A DNA stretch of 64,000 nucleotides. Source: Archangium lipolyticum (GTDB lineage: Bacteria > Myxococcota > Myxococcia > Myxococcales > Myxococcaceae). The stretch is from positions 62,001 through 126,000 of the forward strand of contig NZ_JANKBZ010000002.1 in NCBI RefSeq assembly GCF_024623785.1, in the 5' to 3' direction. Each line of letters opens with the position of its first letter. The first letter of the stretch is position 1. The notes beneath the pieces were generated by a model. That model was not told where the DNA came from. It saw nothing but the letters and a program-made list of their open reading frames with translations, and made no database searches. Shown piece by piece: positions 35,741-44,800 of the stretch. Position numbers and translations under genes: made by a program.

Positions 35741-35848
35741 GGGTTGGGTCCTACCCTGGGGAAGAGTCGGAGGCTCTCCAGCTTAACTCCCTGTCGCATT
35801 CCGTCGAGAAATTGGGACCCCGGGTAGGGTGTGTTCTTCCCAACCCAT
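35739..35848. repeat. Long-range inverted repeat in a divergent promoter region
   Basis: ATGGGTTGGG (35739-35748) is matched by CCCAACCCAT (35839-35848); inside, CTACCCTGGGG (35751-35761) is matched with one gap by CCCCGGGTAG (35818-35827). The left arm includes the ATG of the TIGR02265 gene. It may be a duplicated operator or a small foldback. The rest of 35741-35986 shows no gene. Confidence 0.45.
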
Positions 35849-35986
35849 CACCCCGGGTGCGGGTCCTGGATGACGCGCTGCGCCGGCAGCCCGTGCTTGA
35901 CACCCCGGCCCCGGTACGGAAAAGCCCCGGGGCGAAGGCGCCGGCCCGCCTGCTCAATCCCCCCTGGCCGCCTGGGAGTCCGACGC

Positions 35987-36964
35987 GTGAAGCTCGCCAC
36001 CCTCAACGACGGAACCCGCGATGGACGGCTCATCGTCGTCAAGCGGGACAACTCGGCCTACGCGCTCGCCACCAACGTGGCTCTCACGCTCCAGGCCGCG
36101 CTCGACAAGTGGGACGAGCTGGAGCCGAAGCTGCGCGCTCTGGCCGAGGACCTCGAGGCCGGCCGTGTGCAGAGCCGCCCCATCGACGTCCGCGCACTGC
36201 TCTCCCCCTTGCCCCGTGCCTACGAGTGGGTGGATGGCAGCGCCTACCTCAACCACGTCATCCTCGTGCGCAAGGCGCGCAACGCCGAGCCCCCGGCCAC
36301 GATGAGGACGGATCCGCTCGTCTACCAGGGCGGCTCCGGCACCTTCCTCGCGCCCACGCAGGATCTGCCCCTGGTGGACGAGGCGTGGGGCATGGACTTC
36401 GAGTCCGAGGTGGCCGTCATCCTCGGCGACGTGCCGCTGGGCACGAAGGCCCAGGACGCGGCGAAGTACGTGAAGCTGGTGATGCTCTGCAACGACGTCA
36501 CCCTGCGCAACCTCATCCCCAATGAGCTGGCCAAGGGCTTCGGCTTCTTCCAGGGCAAGCCCTCCAGCGCCTTCAGCCCCTTCGCCCTCACTCCGGACGA
36601 GCTCGGCGCCGCGTGGAAGGACGGCCGCGTCCACCTGCGCCTGCGCTCCATCCTCAACGGCCAGGTGGTGGGTGACACGGACGCCGGCCCGGAGATGCAC
36701 TTCTCCTTCTTCGACCTCATCCAGCACATCGCGAAGACGCGCGCCTTCACCGCTGGCACCATCCTGGGCAGTGGCACCGTGTCCAACGAGGACCGCGCCC
36801 GGGGCATCTCCTGCCTCGCCGAGCGCCGGATGATCGAGACCATCGAGACGGGTGCGCCCAAGACGCCCTTCATGAAGGTGGGCGACACCATCGACATCGA
36901 GATGTTGGACGCGGAGGGGCGCAGCCTCTTCGGGCGTATCTCCCAGAAGGTGGTGGGCACGTGA
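35987..36964 (+). CDS. Fumarylacetoacetate hydrolase-family protein
   Basis: 325 residues. The FAH C-terminal domain is clear: GSGTFLAPTQDLP, MDFESEVAVILGDVP with the metal-binding Glu pair, VMLCNDVTLRN, GFGFFQGKPSSAFSP, and the end TILGSGTVSNEDRARG. It hydrolyses a carbon-carbon bond in a fumarylacetoacetate-like diketo acid. GTG 35987 has GGGAG about 9 bases upstream; the upstream frame is not coding. It overlaps maiA (GTGA), so the two act in the same path, the end of homogentisate (tyrosine/phenylalanine) breakdown. Confidence 0.9.
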   Translation: MKLATLNDGTRDGRLIVVKRDNSAYALATNVALTLQAALDKWDELEPKLRALAEDLEAGRVQSRPIDVRALLSPLPRAYEWVDGSAYLNHVILVRKARNAEPPATMRTDPLVYQGGSGTFLAPTQDLPLVDEAWGMDFESEVAVILGDVPLGTKAQDAAKYVKLVMLCNDVTLRNLIPNELAKGFGFFQGKPSSAFSPFALTPDELGAAWKDGRVHLRLRSILNGQVVGDTDAGPEMHFSFFDLIQHIAKTRAFTAGTILGSGTVSNEDRARGISCLAERRMIETIETGAPKTPFMKVGDTIDIEMLDAEGRSLFGRISQKVVGT

Positions 36965-37608
36965 AGCTCTACAGCTATTGGCGTTCGTCGTGTTCGTGGC
37001 GGGTGCGCATCGCGCTCAATCTCAAGGGCCTGTCCTATGAGTACGTGCCCGTGCACCTGGTGAAGGACGGGGGCGAGCAGAACAGCGAGGCCTACCGCTC
37101 CATCAACCCCATGCGCACCGTGCCCACGCTGGAGCTCACCGAGGGAGGCCAGGTGCGCCGGCTGTCCCAGTCGATCGCCATCCTCGAGTTCCTGGAGGAG
37201 CGTCACCCCTCGCCCGCGCTGCTGCCGGCCGATCCGTATCTCCGGGCCCGCTGCCGGATGCTGGCCGAGCTGGTGAACTCGGGCATCCAACCGATGCAGA
37301 ACCTGGGGGTGTTGCAACGCATCAAGGGGGAGCTGAAGGGGGACGACAAGGCCTGGTGCGCCTACTGGATCGACCGCGGACTGGCGGCCTTCCAGGCCTC
37401 CGCGCAGGAGACGGCGGGCACGTACTGCATGGGAGACGCGGTGTCGTTCGCCGACATCTGCCTGGTGCCCCAGCTCTACGGCGCCCGGCGGTTCGGGGTG
37501 GACCTCGCGCCCTACGGGCTGCTCACGCGCATCGAGGCGGCGTGCGCCAGCCTCCCCGCGTTCCAGGCCGCACTCCCGGACCGGCAGCCCGACGCGCAGC
37601 CGGCCTGA
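36961..37608 (+). CDS. maiA: Maleylacetoacetate isomerase (zeta-class GST)
   Basis: 215 residues. The zeta-class active-site motif SSCSWRVRIAL is at residues 9-19, followed by thioredoxin-like N-domain with cis-Pro (TVPTLEL) and LSQSIAILEFLEERHP, then the helical domain with QNLGVLQRI and SFADICLVPQLYGARRF. It isomerises maleylacetoacetate to fumarylacetoacetate using glutathione. The GTG start overlaps the FAH stop by four bases. The usual partner homogentisate dioxygenase is not in the window. Confidence 0.93.
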   Translation: MKLYSYWRSSCSWRVRIALNLKGLSYEYVPVHLVKDGGEQNSEAYRSINPMRTVPTLELTEGGQVRRLSQSIAILEFLEERHPSPALLPADPYLRARCRMLAELVNSGIQPMQNLGVLQRIKGELKGDDKAWCAYWIDRGLAAFQASAQETAGTYCMGDAVSFADICLVPQLYGARRFGVDLAPYGLLTRIEAACASLPAFQAALPDRQPDAQPA

Positions 37609-37615
37609 ACACGGC

Positions 37616-39040
37616 TCAGGCTGCTTTCCTGGGGGCTTCCACGTGCTGGAGCCCCAGCCGCGCGCCGTCGAACCTGGCGACGTCACCGGGATTCCAGGCC
37701 AGGACCTCCGTCGCGGCGCCGCGCTGGGCGAGCCCCGCGCGGATTCCCGCGAGCGTGTCGTCCTCCGCGTCCCTGCCGAGGCCCCGGAACATGTGCGCGT
37801 AGGGCAGGAAGTAACGAGCCTGGGCCGCGATGCAGGCTTCGGCCACGCCCGGCCCGCCCAGGGTCATCGACAGCCAGCGCCCGCCGGCATTCTCCGCGTA
37901 CATGGCACGCAGCCGCTCGAAGGGCAGCGTCATGGCGTACTGGGGCAGCCCGACGTTGATGCCCTCCGGGAACGACCGGCAGTTGGCCAGCACGACATCG
38001 ACGGGCCCCCGCCGTGCCGTGCTCTGGCGCACCGCTTCGACCATGTCCCCCAGCGGATCCACTCCGCTGTCGACGAGGATCAGCGCGCTGAACTGGGGGC
38101 AGGTGACGCGATAGCAATTGCCCCAGCAGCGCAGCCCCTCGGCGGGCCCTGGCGCGCAGCGGGTCGGCTGCTCTCCGTAGAAGGGCAGCACGTCGATCTC
38201 GATGTCCCCCACCTTCACGGTGTCTCCCCAGGGCACGGCCCTGGCATCGAGCCCGACCTGTCCGAGCGAGGACGCGAAATCCTCCGGGGTGAGCAGGTTG
38301 GGCCTGGGGACCACGGGCACGATGATGGGGATGTTCCGGTTGGCCACGTGGCGCAGGATGGCGGGTACGTGCCAGTGATCCTCGTGCGGGTGGGTGATGA
38401 GGATGGCATCCGGCTCGATCGGGCCGGACTCCCGGGGATAGCGCGAGAAGTGGGTGCTCTCCCCCAGGGTGAAGATCTGGGGATCGAACAGGAGCGTGGT
38501 GGTCTGGGAGCGGATGACGAGGCTCGCATGCTCCCGGCGGTAGATGCCGGGGGCGTCGACCACCGGCCAGGCGCCGTACTCCGCTTCGTCCTCGGCGGGC
38601 TCGAGGCAGGCGTTGAAGACCTGTCCGAGCTTGCCGGGCAACCCGGAGGCCACCATGGCGCGCAGCGTGTCCACGTCATCGCTGTAGCTGGCGGCGCGGA
38701 GGAGCTGGGCCACCCAGGGCACGGACGCGATGGGCAGGCGGGCCCCGGCGCGCAGCACCTCCGGCCCCCGCTTCACCTGCGCGAACAGCGTCCAATCCCG
38801 CGCGGGCGAAGCGAAGCTGTCGAAGAGCAACGCATTGGTCGCCGGGCGTCCTCCCTTCTCGATCTCCTCCGGGTTGAAGAGCGCCGGGGAGAGCTTCTTC
38901 TGCTCCATGAGCCTCTCGAGCCGGCGCCTGCACTCCGCCGGCTCGAACGCCGCGTCCATCCACTGCCGCAGGAGTGCCTCGAAGGGGAGGGATGGCAGCG
39001 TGGGTCTCAGGTTGATCACGCTGCTGCCAGAGAGACGCAT
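37616..39040 (-). CDS. Metallo-beta-lactamase-fold protein beside the lanthipeptide locus
   Basis: 474 residues. An N-terminal helical domain of about 170 residues is followed by an MBL-fold domain: IRSQTTTLLFDPQIF, the metal motif LITHPHEDHWH (H-x-H-x-D-H), a long loop, SALILVDSGVDPLGDM (metal-bridging Asp) and a late His in YFLPYAHMF. This resembles UlaG/NAPE-PLD-like hydrolases of phosphate or lactone esters. ATG 39040 has GGGAG about 9 bases upstream; a GTG at 39067 is possible. It follows the FkbH-like gene on the same strand after 126 bases, so it may be co-transcribed with it. The substrate is unknown. Confidence 0.75.
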   Translation of the reverse strand: MRLSGSSVINLRPTLPSLPFEALLRQWMDAAFEPAECRRRLERLMEQKKLSPALFNPEEIEKGGRPATNALLFDSFASPARDWTLFAQVKRGPEVLRAGARLPIASVPWVAQLLRAASYSDDVDTLRAMVASGLPGKLGQVFNACLEPAEDEAEYGAWPVVDAPGIYRREHASLVIRSQTTTLLFDPQIFTLGESTHFSRYPRESGPIEPDAILITHPHEDHWHVPAILRHVANRNIPIIVPVVPRPNLLTPEDFASSLGQVGLDARAVPWGDTVKVGDIEIDVLPFYGEQPTRCAPGPAEGLRCWGNCYRVTCPQFSALILVDSGVDPLGDMVEAVRQSTARRGPVDVVLANCRSFPEGINVGLPQYAMTLPFERLRAMYAENAGGRWLSMTLGGPGVAEACIAAQARYFLPYAHMFRGLGRDAEDDTLAGIRAGLAQRGAATEVLAWNPGDVARFDGARLGLQHVEAPRKAA

Positions 39041-39166
39041 GCGGAGAGACTCCCGTTCAGTGGGCACCCGGCGCGCTCGCGCACCCGGTACTGTCCACGT
39101 GAAATGTTACCATGGAGACATTCGCCGGAACGAGAGGGGGGCCCCCGCGCGGGGCCGCTGGCCTCT

Positions 39167-41278
39167 TCATTCCACCAGGGCTCCCGAGAGGGTGAGCCGG
39201 TAGATGGACGCGTCGACCGGGGCGAGCGCCTCGGCATTCGGAAGGACGAACAGGTTGTCCTCCGAGGGAGCTGCCTGGAAGCCCGTATCGAGGAAGACGG
39301 AGCGGGCAGGCTCGTTGCGTGGCCCGATGACGAGGCGGGCCCGGGGATTGGAGCCGGCCATGCCCGAGGCCCGGAGGACGGTCGCGAGGAACGGGACGGG
39401 GACGCGCAGGCCGATCACCCGGCAGCTCAGCACCATCAAGCGGACGCCTTCGTCGAGCACCACGACACCGACCAGGCCGTAGTCGGTGAACCGGTCCGAG
39501 ACCTTGAGCCGCCAGACCCGTCCCCGCTCGACGAGCCGTGACACCTCGTCGGGAGCGAGCCGCTCCAGGGTGGTGTTGAACTGGTTCGTGCGTTGGATCA
39601 GCTCGGTGACGCGGGCCGCCTCGTCGGGCAGGGCGGGCGCGATGTCGAGCCGCACCTCCAGGGTGCGAAGGAACTCGTCCTCGGACCTGGCCGAGGCGCG
39701 CGACTGCTCGCGCAACAGCTGCCCCTTCATCATCTCCGTCCTGCTCAGGGCCTCGGCGCTCAAGGTGGCGCGCTCCAGCCGGTGCTCGCGCAGGAGGTAG
39801 GCGCGTGCCTCGTGGATGGGGCCGTCCCAGACCAGGACCTCGGGCAGGGACTGGCGCACCTCCTGGCGCTCGACGGGGTTGTCGTCGAGGAAGAGGATGG
39901 CATCGAGCCCCACACCGAGCTGGTTGGCGAGGTCGACGATGTTCTCGGACTTGCGCTTCCAGTTGATGCGGTGGACGACGAAGTCATCGGGGCCGAGGGC
40001 TCCCTTGCGCCACTGCTGGCGCCAGAGGTCGAGGACGCTCTTCTCGTCGTTCTTGCTGCACGTGGCGAGGAGGATGCCCCTGGACTTCAGCAGGTGCAGC
40101 GCCTGATGGATGCCCTCGAAGGGGCCGCCCAGATAGAAGCCGTCGTGGTACCAGGAGAAGCCCTCTTCCCCCGCGACGCCCGGCCAGATCGTGTTGTCCA
40201 GGTCGCAGACGACCAGCTTGAGCTGCCCCTTGCCCAGCCAGACCTCGTGGGCGTGGATGTACTCCTCCGCCAGCGTCCCGATGAAGTCCCTCGTGCGCTC
40301 GGCGTCGGCCCACTCCGGGAGCTCGTTCAGCCCGACGAGGCCATGTCCATGGTGGCTGAAGACGTCGTGCAGATCGTCCAGGACGCCCTGCTTGCCGAAG
40401 CGGCTGGCGATGGCCTCCTCGTTGATGGGGAGGATGTTCGGGTGGGCACGGCAATGCTCCATCAGGACGTCATTGATGCGGCCCATCGCCTGGAAGAAGG
40501 AGAGGTCGTAGCGCCCCCGGGGTGACACCTGCGGCAGGGAGAGGTTGTGGACCAGCCCCAGGCGTCCCGCGCGGCCCTCGGTGAAGGCGCCCAGCTTGAT
40601 GCGCAGTTGCTCGATGAGGCTCGCCAGGTGCTCGTCGCGCTCCGCCTCCGAGAGCAGGTGGTACCGGTCCCAGAGGGGCTCGAGGTTCTGGCGGATGAAG
40701 GGGTGGAAGACGACGACGTCCGCGTTCTCCGCGGCCGCGGCGCGGATCCGCTCGGCCGAATCCGGCCAGGTGACGGAGACGACCTCCACGAGGTAGCCGT
40801 GCTGGAGTCCCGCCTTCTTGATGAAGTCGGGCATGACCTGGAGCACGCACCCTCCGACGAGGGCCACCCGCAGCGGAGCGAGCTGCCCGTCTCGCGCATC
40901 GAAGTCGGTGGGTGACAGGCTCTCCGCCTTGCCGAACATCACCGCCTCGTGGCGATCCTCGAGCACCTTGCCCTTCTTCGCCGCGGCGTTCTCCTTCGAG
41001 AGCCCCAGCTCCCGCGCGAGTGTCTCCAACTCGTCGAGCCCGTCGGGCACGATGAGTCCCCGCGCCCGGAAGAACTGGAAGAGGAGGGCGGCCGTCTTCG
41101 GCGTCGGGAAGAAGGCCTCGTACTCCCGCGGGCTGAGCGCCTGGCTGGCGAAGAGCTTCAGGGATTCCGCCAGGGCCTCGGTGACCACCACACGCCTCAG
41201 GCGGGGGCCGTGGGTGATGATGACCGTCTGACCATAGGGCAGCAGTTGCACGAACCTGCTGAGACGGAATCGTTCCAT
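39167..41278 (-). CDS. FkbH-like HAD-superfamily protein with an extra N-terminal domain
   Basis: 703 residues. The middle holds an FkbH-type HAD domain: LVVCDLDNTIWPGVAG (DxD), LLATCSKNDEKS, the Lys in WKRKSENI and FLDDNPVERQEVR. Upstream is an SGNH-like region from VALVGGCVLQ (about 137) to SHHGHG; downstream is the acyltransferase-like tail with LIQRTNQFNTTLERL and DRFTDYGLVGVVVL. FkbH proteins usually move a 1,3-bisphosphoglycerate-derived glyceryl group to a carrier-protein thiol. Residues 1-85 are an additional small beta-hairpin plus winged-helix-like domain. ATG 41278 has AGGAGAAAACGCG upstream. It is divergent from the lanthipeptide precursor. No carrier-protein gene is in the window. 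Confidence 0.87.
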   Translation of the reverse strand: MERFRLSRFVQLLPYGQTVIITHGPRLRRVVVTEALAESLKLFASQALSPREYEAFFPTPKTAALLFQFFRARGLIVPDGLDELETLARELGLSKENAAAKKGKVLEDRHEAVMFGKAESLSPTDFDARDGQLAPLRVALVGGCVLQVMPDFIKKAGLQHGYLVEVVSVTWPDSAERIRAAAAENADVVVFHPFIRQNLEPLWDRYHLLSEAERDEHLASLIEQLRIKLGAFTEGRAGRLGLVHNLSLPQVSPRGRYDLSFFQAMGRINDVLMEHCRAHPNILPINEEAIASRFGKQGVLDDLHDVFSHHGHGLVGLNELPEWADAERTRDFIGTLAEEYIHAHEVWLGKGQLKLVVCDLDNTIWPGVAGEEGFSWYHDGFYLGGPFEGIHQALHLLKSRGILLATCSKNDEKSVLDLWRQQWRKGALGPDDFVVHRINWKRKSENIVDLANQLGVGLDAILFLDDNPVERQEVRQSLPEVLVWDGPIHEARAYLLREHRLERATLSAEALSRTEMMKGQLLREQSRASARSEDEFLRTLEVRLDIAPALPDEAARVTELIQRTNQFNTTLERLAPDEVSRLVERGRVWRLKVSDRFTDYGLVGVVVLDEGVRLMVLSCRVIGLRVPVPFLATVLRASGMAGSNPRARLVIGPRNEPARSVFLDTGFQAAPSEDNLFVLPNAEALAPVDASIYRLTLSGALVE

Positions 41279-41385
41279 CGCGTTTTCTCCTAGAACGGGA
41301 GTTCATTCGACGGGTGCACACACCGTCAACGGCCCCTCTGTACGGACTTCGGACAGCTTCTTTTAATACCGGTGATGAATTCCAG

Positions 41386-41417
41386 TTGACATGGACAGTG
41401 GGGTTTTGCACTATATC
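41386..41417 (+). promoter_or_regulatory. Sigma-70-like promoter for the precursor gene
   Basis: Exact TTGACA at 41386-41391 and an AT-rich TATAT-type -10 near 41411-41417, in an otherwise GC-rich region. The spacing (17-20 depending on the hexamer) is slightly long. Transcription would start near 41424 and leave a leader of about 85 bases before the precursor ATG. This 231-base divergent region also serves the FkbH-like gene. Confidence 0.5.
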
Positions 41418-41509
41418 CCTACGAACCCGCGAGACCGGCTGTTCCGGTTCTTTCGGGTTTCGTGTTGCCGTACCCGTCACCCCCCTGCCGTCACGTCAAG
41501 GAGTTGCCC

Positions 41510-41755
41510 ATGAGCGTCGATATCGTCCGTGCCTGGAAGGATGAGCAGTACCGCATGAGCCTCACCGAGTCCGAGCGCGCCAACCTCCCGGTGAACCCGG
41601 CGGGCATCGTCGAGCTGACCGATGGCGATCTCGAGGGCGTGGCGGGAGGTATGATGGAGAGCGAGGCGGTGATCGACGTGGACGTGTCCGTCGGCAAGAC
41701 GTCGTGCTGCACCTACTCCACGGCGGCGACGGCCTGCTGCCCCTCGTCGACCTGA
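41510..41755 (+). CDS. lanA: Class II lanthipeptide precursor
   Basis: 81 residues. The leader (1-47) has the mersacidin/lichenicidin layout: W9-K-D, R15-x-S-L, ANLPVNPAG, ELTDGDLEGVAGG with the double-Gly cleavage site after residue 47. The predicted core (48-81) starts with an acidic, non-cyclisable spacer MMESEAVIDVDVSVGK and ends in TSCCTYSTAATACCPSST, with Cys66, 67, 76 and 77 and many Ser/Thr, so up to four (methyl)lanthionine rings are possible. ATG 41510 has AAGGAG upstream. LanM and the C39 exporter follow, which fits modification and leader removal on export. The mature peptide is unknown. Confidence 0.92.
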   Translation: MSVDIVRAWKDEQYRMSLTESERANLPVNPAGIVELTDGDLEGVAGGMMESEAVIDVDVSVGKTSCCTYSTAATACCPSST

Positions 41756-41792
41756 GCCGTTTCGGGTCCTGACTTCCGCCTGAAGTAGGCTT

Positions 41793-41836
41793 CGGCGCGC
41801 GAGATGCCCTCATGCATCCGCGCGCCGTTTCTTTTT
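41793..41836 (+). terminator. Strong intrinsic terminator or attenuator between lanA and lanM
   Basis: CGGCGCGCG (41793-41801) pairs exactly with 41819-41827; inside, GATGC (41803-41807) pairs with GCATC (41814-41818) around a six-base loop, with one bulged A. TTTCTTTTT follows at 41828-41836. Partial read-through would give more precursor than modification enzyme, as is common in lanthipeptide operons. Confidence 0.85.
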
Positions 41837-41861
41837 GGCCTCCCCCCTGCTGGAACACCCC

Positions 41862-44800
41862 ATGACCGATTCCGCCTTCGCATCCGCAGCGTGGTTCCGG
41901 GCAATGACGTTGAGCGAGCGCCGGGAGCGCCTGGAGCGGGTGCCGGATGCGGGAGACGGTGGAGTCCAGCAAGAGGCGGCGCGTCTGCTGGAGAAGTGGC
42001 GTGAGAAGGAGCCCTTCAAGTCCGGCGCCGTGCCCTTCGAGAAGCGGCTGGAGGCGGAGGGGCTGACGGAGGCGGAGCTGCGCTACCTGCTCACCGAGTC
42101 GCCTCCCGTGCTGCAGCGGCGCTTCGAGGGCCACGTGCCGTGGCTGTCCGTGTTCCGCGAGGCCTTCTCCCAGCCGGTGTCCTCGGAACCCTTCCCGCTT
42201 CCCCCCAACCTCCAGAGCCAACCCGTGGTGGGTTTCCTGGAGGCGGTGCGTCCGCTCATCGAGCGGGGCCGCGCGCGCGTACGGGCCCACGTGAAGGAGC
42301 TGGCGCGCACCCATGCCTCGCTCCTCTTCTCACCCGATACCGTCGAGCCGATGCTCTTCGCCGCGCTCCCCCGGCGGCTGCTGGAGCGCATCAACCGCAC
42401 GATGGTGCTGGAGATGAACATCGCCCGGCTCCAGGGCCGGTTGAAGGGGGAGAGCGGTCCGGAGCGTTTCCAGAGCTTCGTCGAGTCCCTGCGCCAGCCC
42501 GAGGTCGTCCTCTCCCTGTTCCAGGAGTACTCCGTCCTGGCCCGGCTGTGCACGCAGACCGTCGAGCAGTGGAGCGACGCCAGCATCGAGTTCCTCACCC
42601 GGCTCGCCGGGGATGGCCCCTCCCTGCGCGAGCTGCTCCCGCCCGGGGAGCCGGGCCTGCTCACGGAGCTCTCCGGTGACGGAGGGGACCAGCACCACGA
42701 TGGGCGCATGGTCCAGACGCTCACCTTCTCCTCGGGCGCCAGGCTGGTCTACAAGCCCCGCCCGCTCGCCGTGGACGCGCACTTCCAGGATCTGCTGGCG
42801 TGGCTCAACGCGCGCGAGGAGCTGCCTGCCTTCCGGCTGTTGCGGCTGCTGCCCCGCGAGGGCTACGGCTGGAGCGAGTTCGTGGACGCCCGGCCGTGCG
42901 AGTCCGAGGAGGGCGTGCGGCGCTTCTACTTCCGGTTGGGAGCGCAGCTCGCCCTGTTCCAGCAACTGGGCGGCATGGACATGCACTACGAGAACCTGAT
43001 CGCTGAGGGGGAACACCCGGTGGTCGTGGATCTCGAGACGCTCTTCCATCCCCAGGTGAGCGACCGGATGAACTTCCGCACCGACGAGGAGCGGCGCTTC
43101 ACGCAGATCATCGACTACTCCCTCAGCCGGATCGCGCTGCTGCCGCTCGTCGCCTGGTCCCGCGCGGACCACGAGGGTGTGGACGTGGGGGGGATGGGCT
43201 CGCCCGAGGGGCAGCTCACTCCGCGCGAGGTGCCCTATTGGGAGGAGCAGGGCCACGACACCATGCGGCAGGCCCGCAAGCGCATCACGATGAAGGGCGC
43301 GCGCAACCTCCCCACGCTGCGCGGCGAGCCGGTGAAGCTCCACCGCTACCAGGACGACCTGTGCGACGGCTATGCCCGCATGTGCCGCCTGCTCATGCGC
43401 GAGCGCGACGCCTTTCTCGCGCCCGGCGGACCGGTGCGGCGCTTCGTCGGAGACGAGATCCGCGTCCTGCTGCGCTCGACGCAGATCTATTACACGCTCC
43501 TCCAGGAGAGCTACCACCCGGACCTGCTGCGCGATGGGTTGGAGCGGGATCGCTACTTCGACGGCCTGTGGATGGGCATGAAGCGCCGGCCCTTCCTGAC
43601 GGGTGTGGCGAGCGCGGAGCGCGCCGCGCTGCACCGTGGGGACATTCCCCGCTACACCACGCGGCCCGAGTCGAAGGACTTGTGGAGCGGGCCCGGGGAG
43701 CGCTTTCCGGACTTCCTGTGGTGCACCGGCCTGGAGTCCACCGAGAACCGCCTGCGCGAGCTGGACGAGGCGACGGTGGAGCGGGACGTGTGGTGGATCC
43801 GCTCGTCTCTCCTGTCCTCCATGTCGGATGTCCCGCTGGAGCTGGAGCAGGCGCCGCCACGGCGGAGTGAGACGCCGGTGGCCCGCGGCCGGCTGGTGGC
43901 GGCGGCCCGCGCCATCGGGGACAGGATCCTCACCCTGGCGGTGGCCCGGGATGGGACCCTCAGCTGGTTGGGCGCGCACCAGGGCTCACGCAACCGCTGG
44001 CCCTTCAGCCCGCTGACGCTCGACTTGTACGGAGGAATGCCGGGCATCACTCTCTTTCTGGCGCAGCTCGGACAGGTGAGCGGGGAGGAACGGTTCACCC
44101 AGGCCGCGCGCCAGGTCTCCAGCACCCTGCGGCGGCTGACGAGCTGGGCGCTCGGGCGGATGCACGTGATTGGCGGCTTCGAGGGGTGGGGCGGCATCCT
44201 CTACACGCTGACGCAGCTGGGCCAGCTGTGGAACGAGCCGGCGCTGTTCTCCGAGGCGGAGGCCGTCGTCGAGACCCTGCCGTCCATCATCGAGAAGGAT
44301 CGCAACCTGGACGTCATCGGCGGCGCGGCCGGGTGCATTGGCGGCCTGCTCGCGCTGCGCCATGCCACCGGCTCGGCGCCCGCGCTGGCCGCGGCGGTGC
44401 GCTGCGGCGAGCACCTGCTGGCCACCCGGCAGCCGCAGGAGGGAGGCGGGGCGGGGTGGATGACGACGGTGCCCTCGGCGCGGCCGCTGAGCGGCTTCTC
44501 CCACGGGGCCTCGGGTATGGCGTGGGCCCTGCTGGAGCTCGCCAGCGCCTCGGGCGAGGCGCGCTTCCGCGAGGCCGCCCGGGAGGCGCTCACCTACGAG
44601 CGCACGCTCTTCTCCCCCGAGCAGGAGAACTGGCGGGACGTGCGCAACTCCCCCGACCTGGCCCCGGCGGCCTCTGGCCAGTCCACCTGTGCGTGGTGCT
44701 ACGGCGCTCCCGGCATCGGCCTCGCTCGCGCGCGGGCGTTGAAGCACCTGGACGAGCCCGGGTTGCGCGAGGACCTGCGCGCCGCGGTGGCGGGCACGCT

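Noticed and set aside
36322-37686. Long minus-strand frame opposite the FAH and maiA genes
   Set aside because: Both plus-strand proteins have intact family motifs and coupled starts; the antisense product shows none.
41301-41329. Candidate promoter for the FkbH-like gene with TTGACG on the minus strand
   Set aside because: The -35 is fair but no acceptable -10 lies at 16-18 bases, so it was not listed as a feature.
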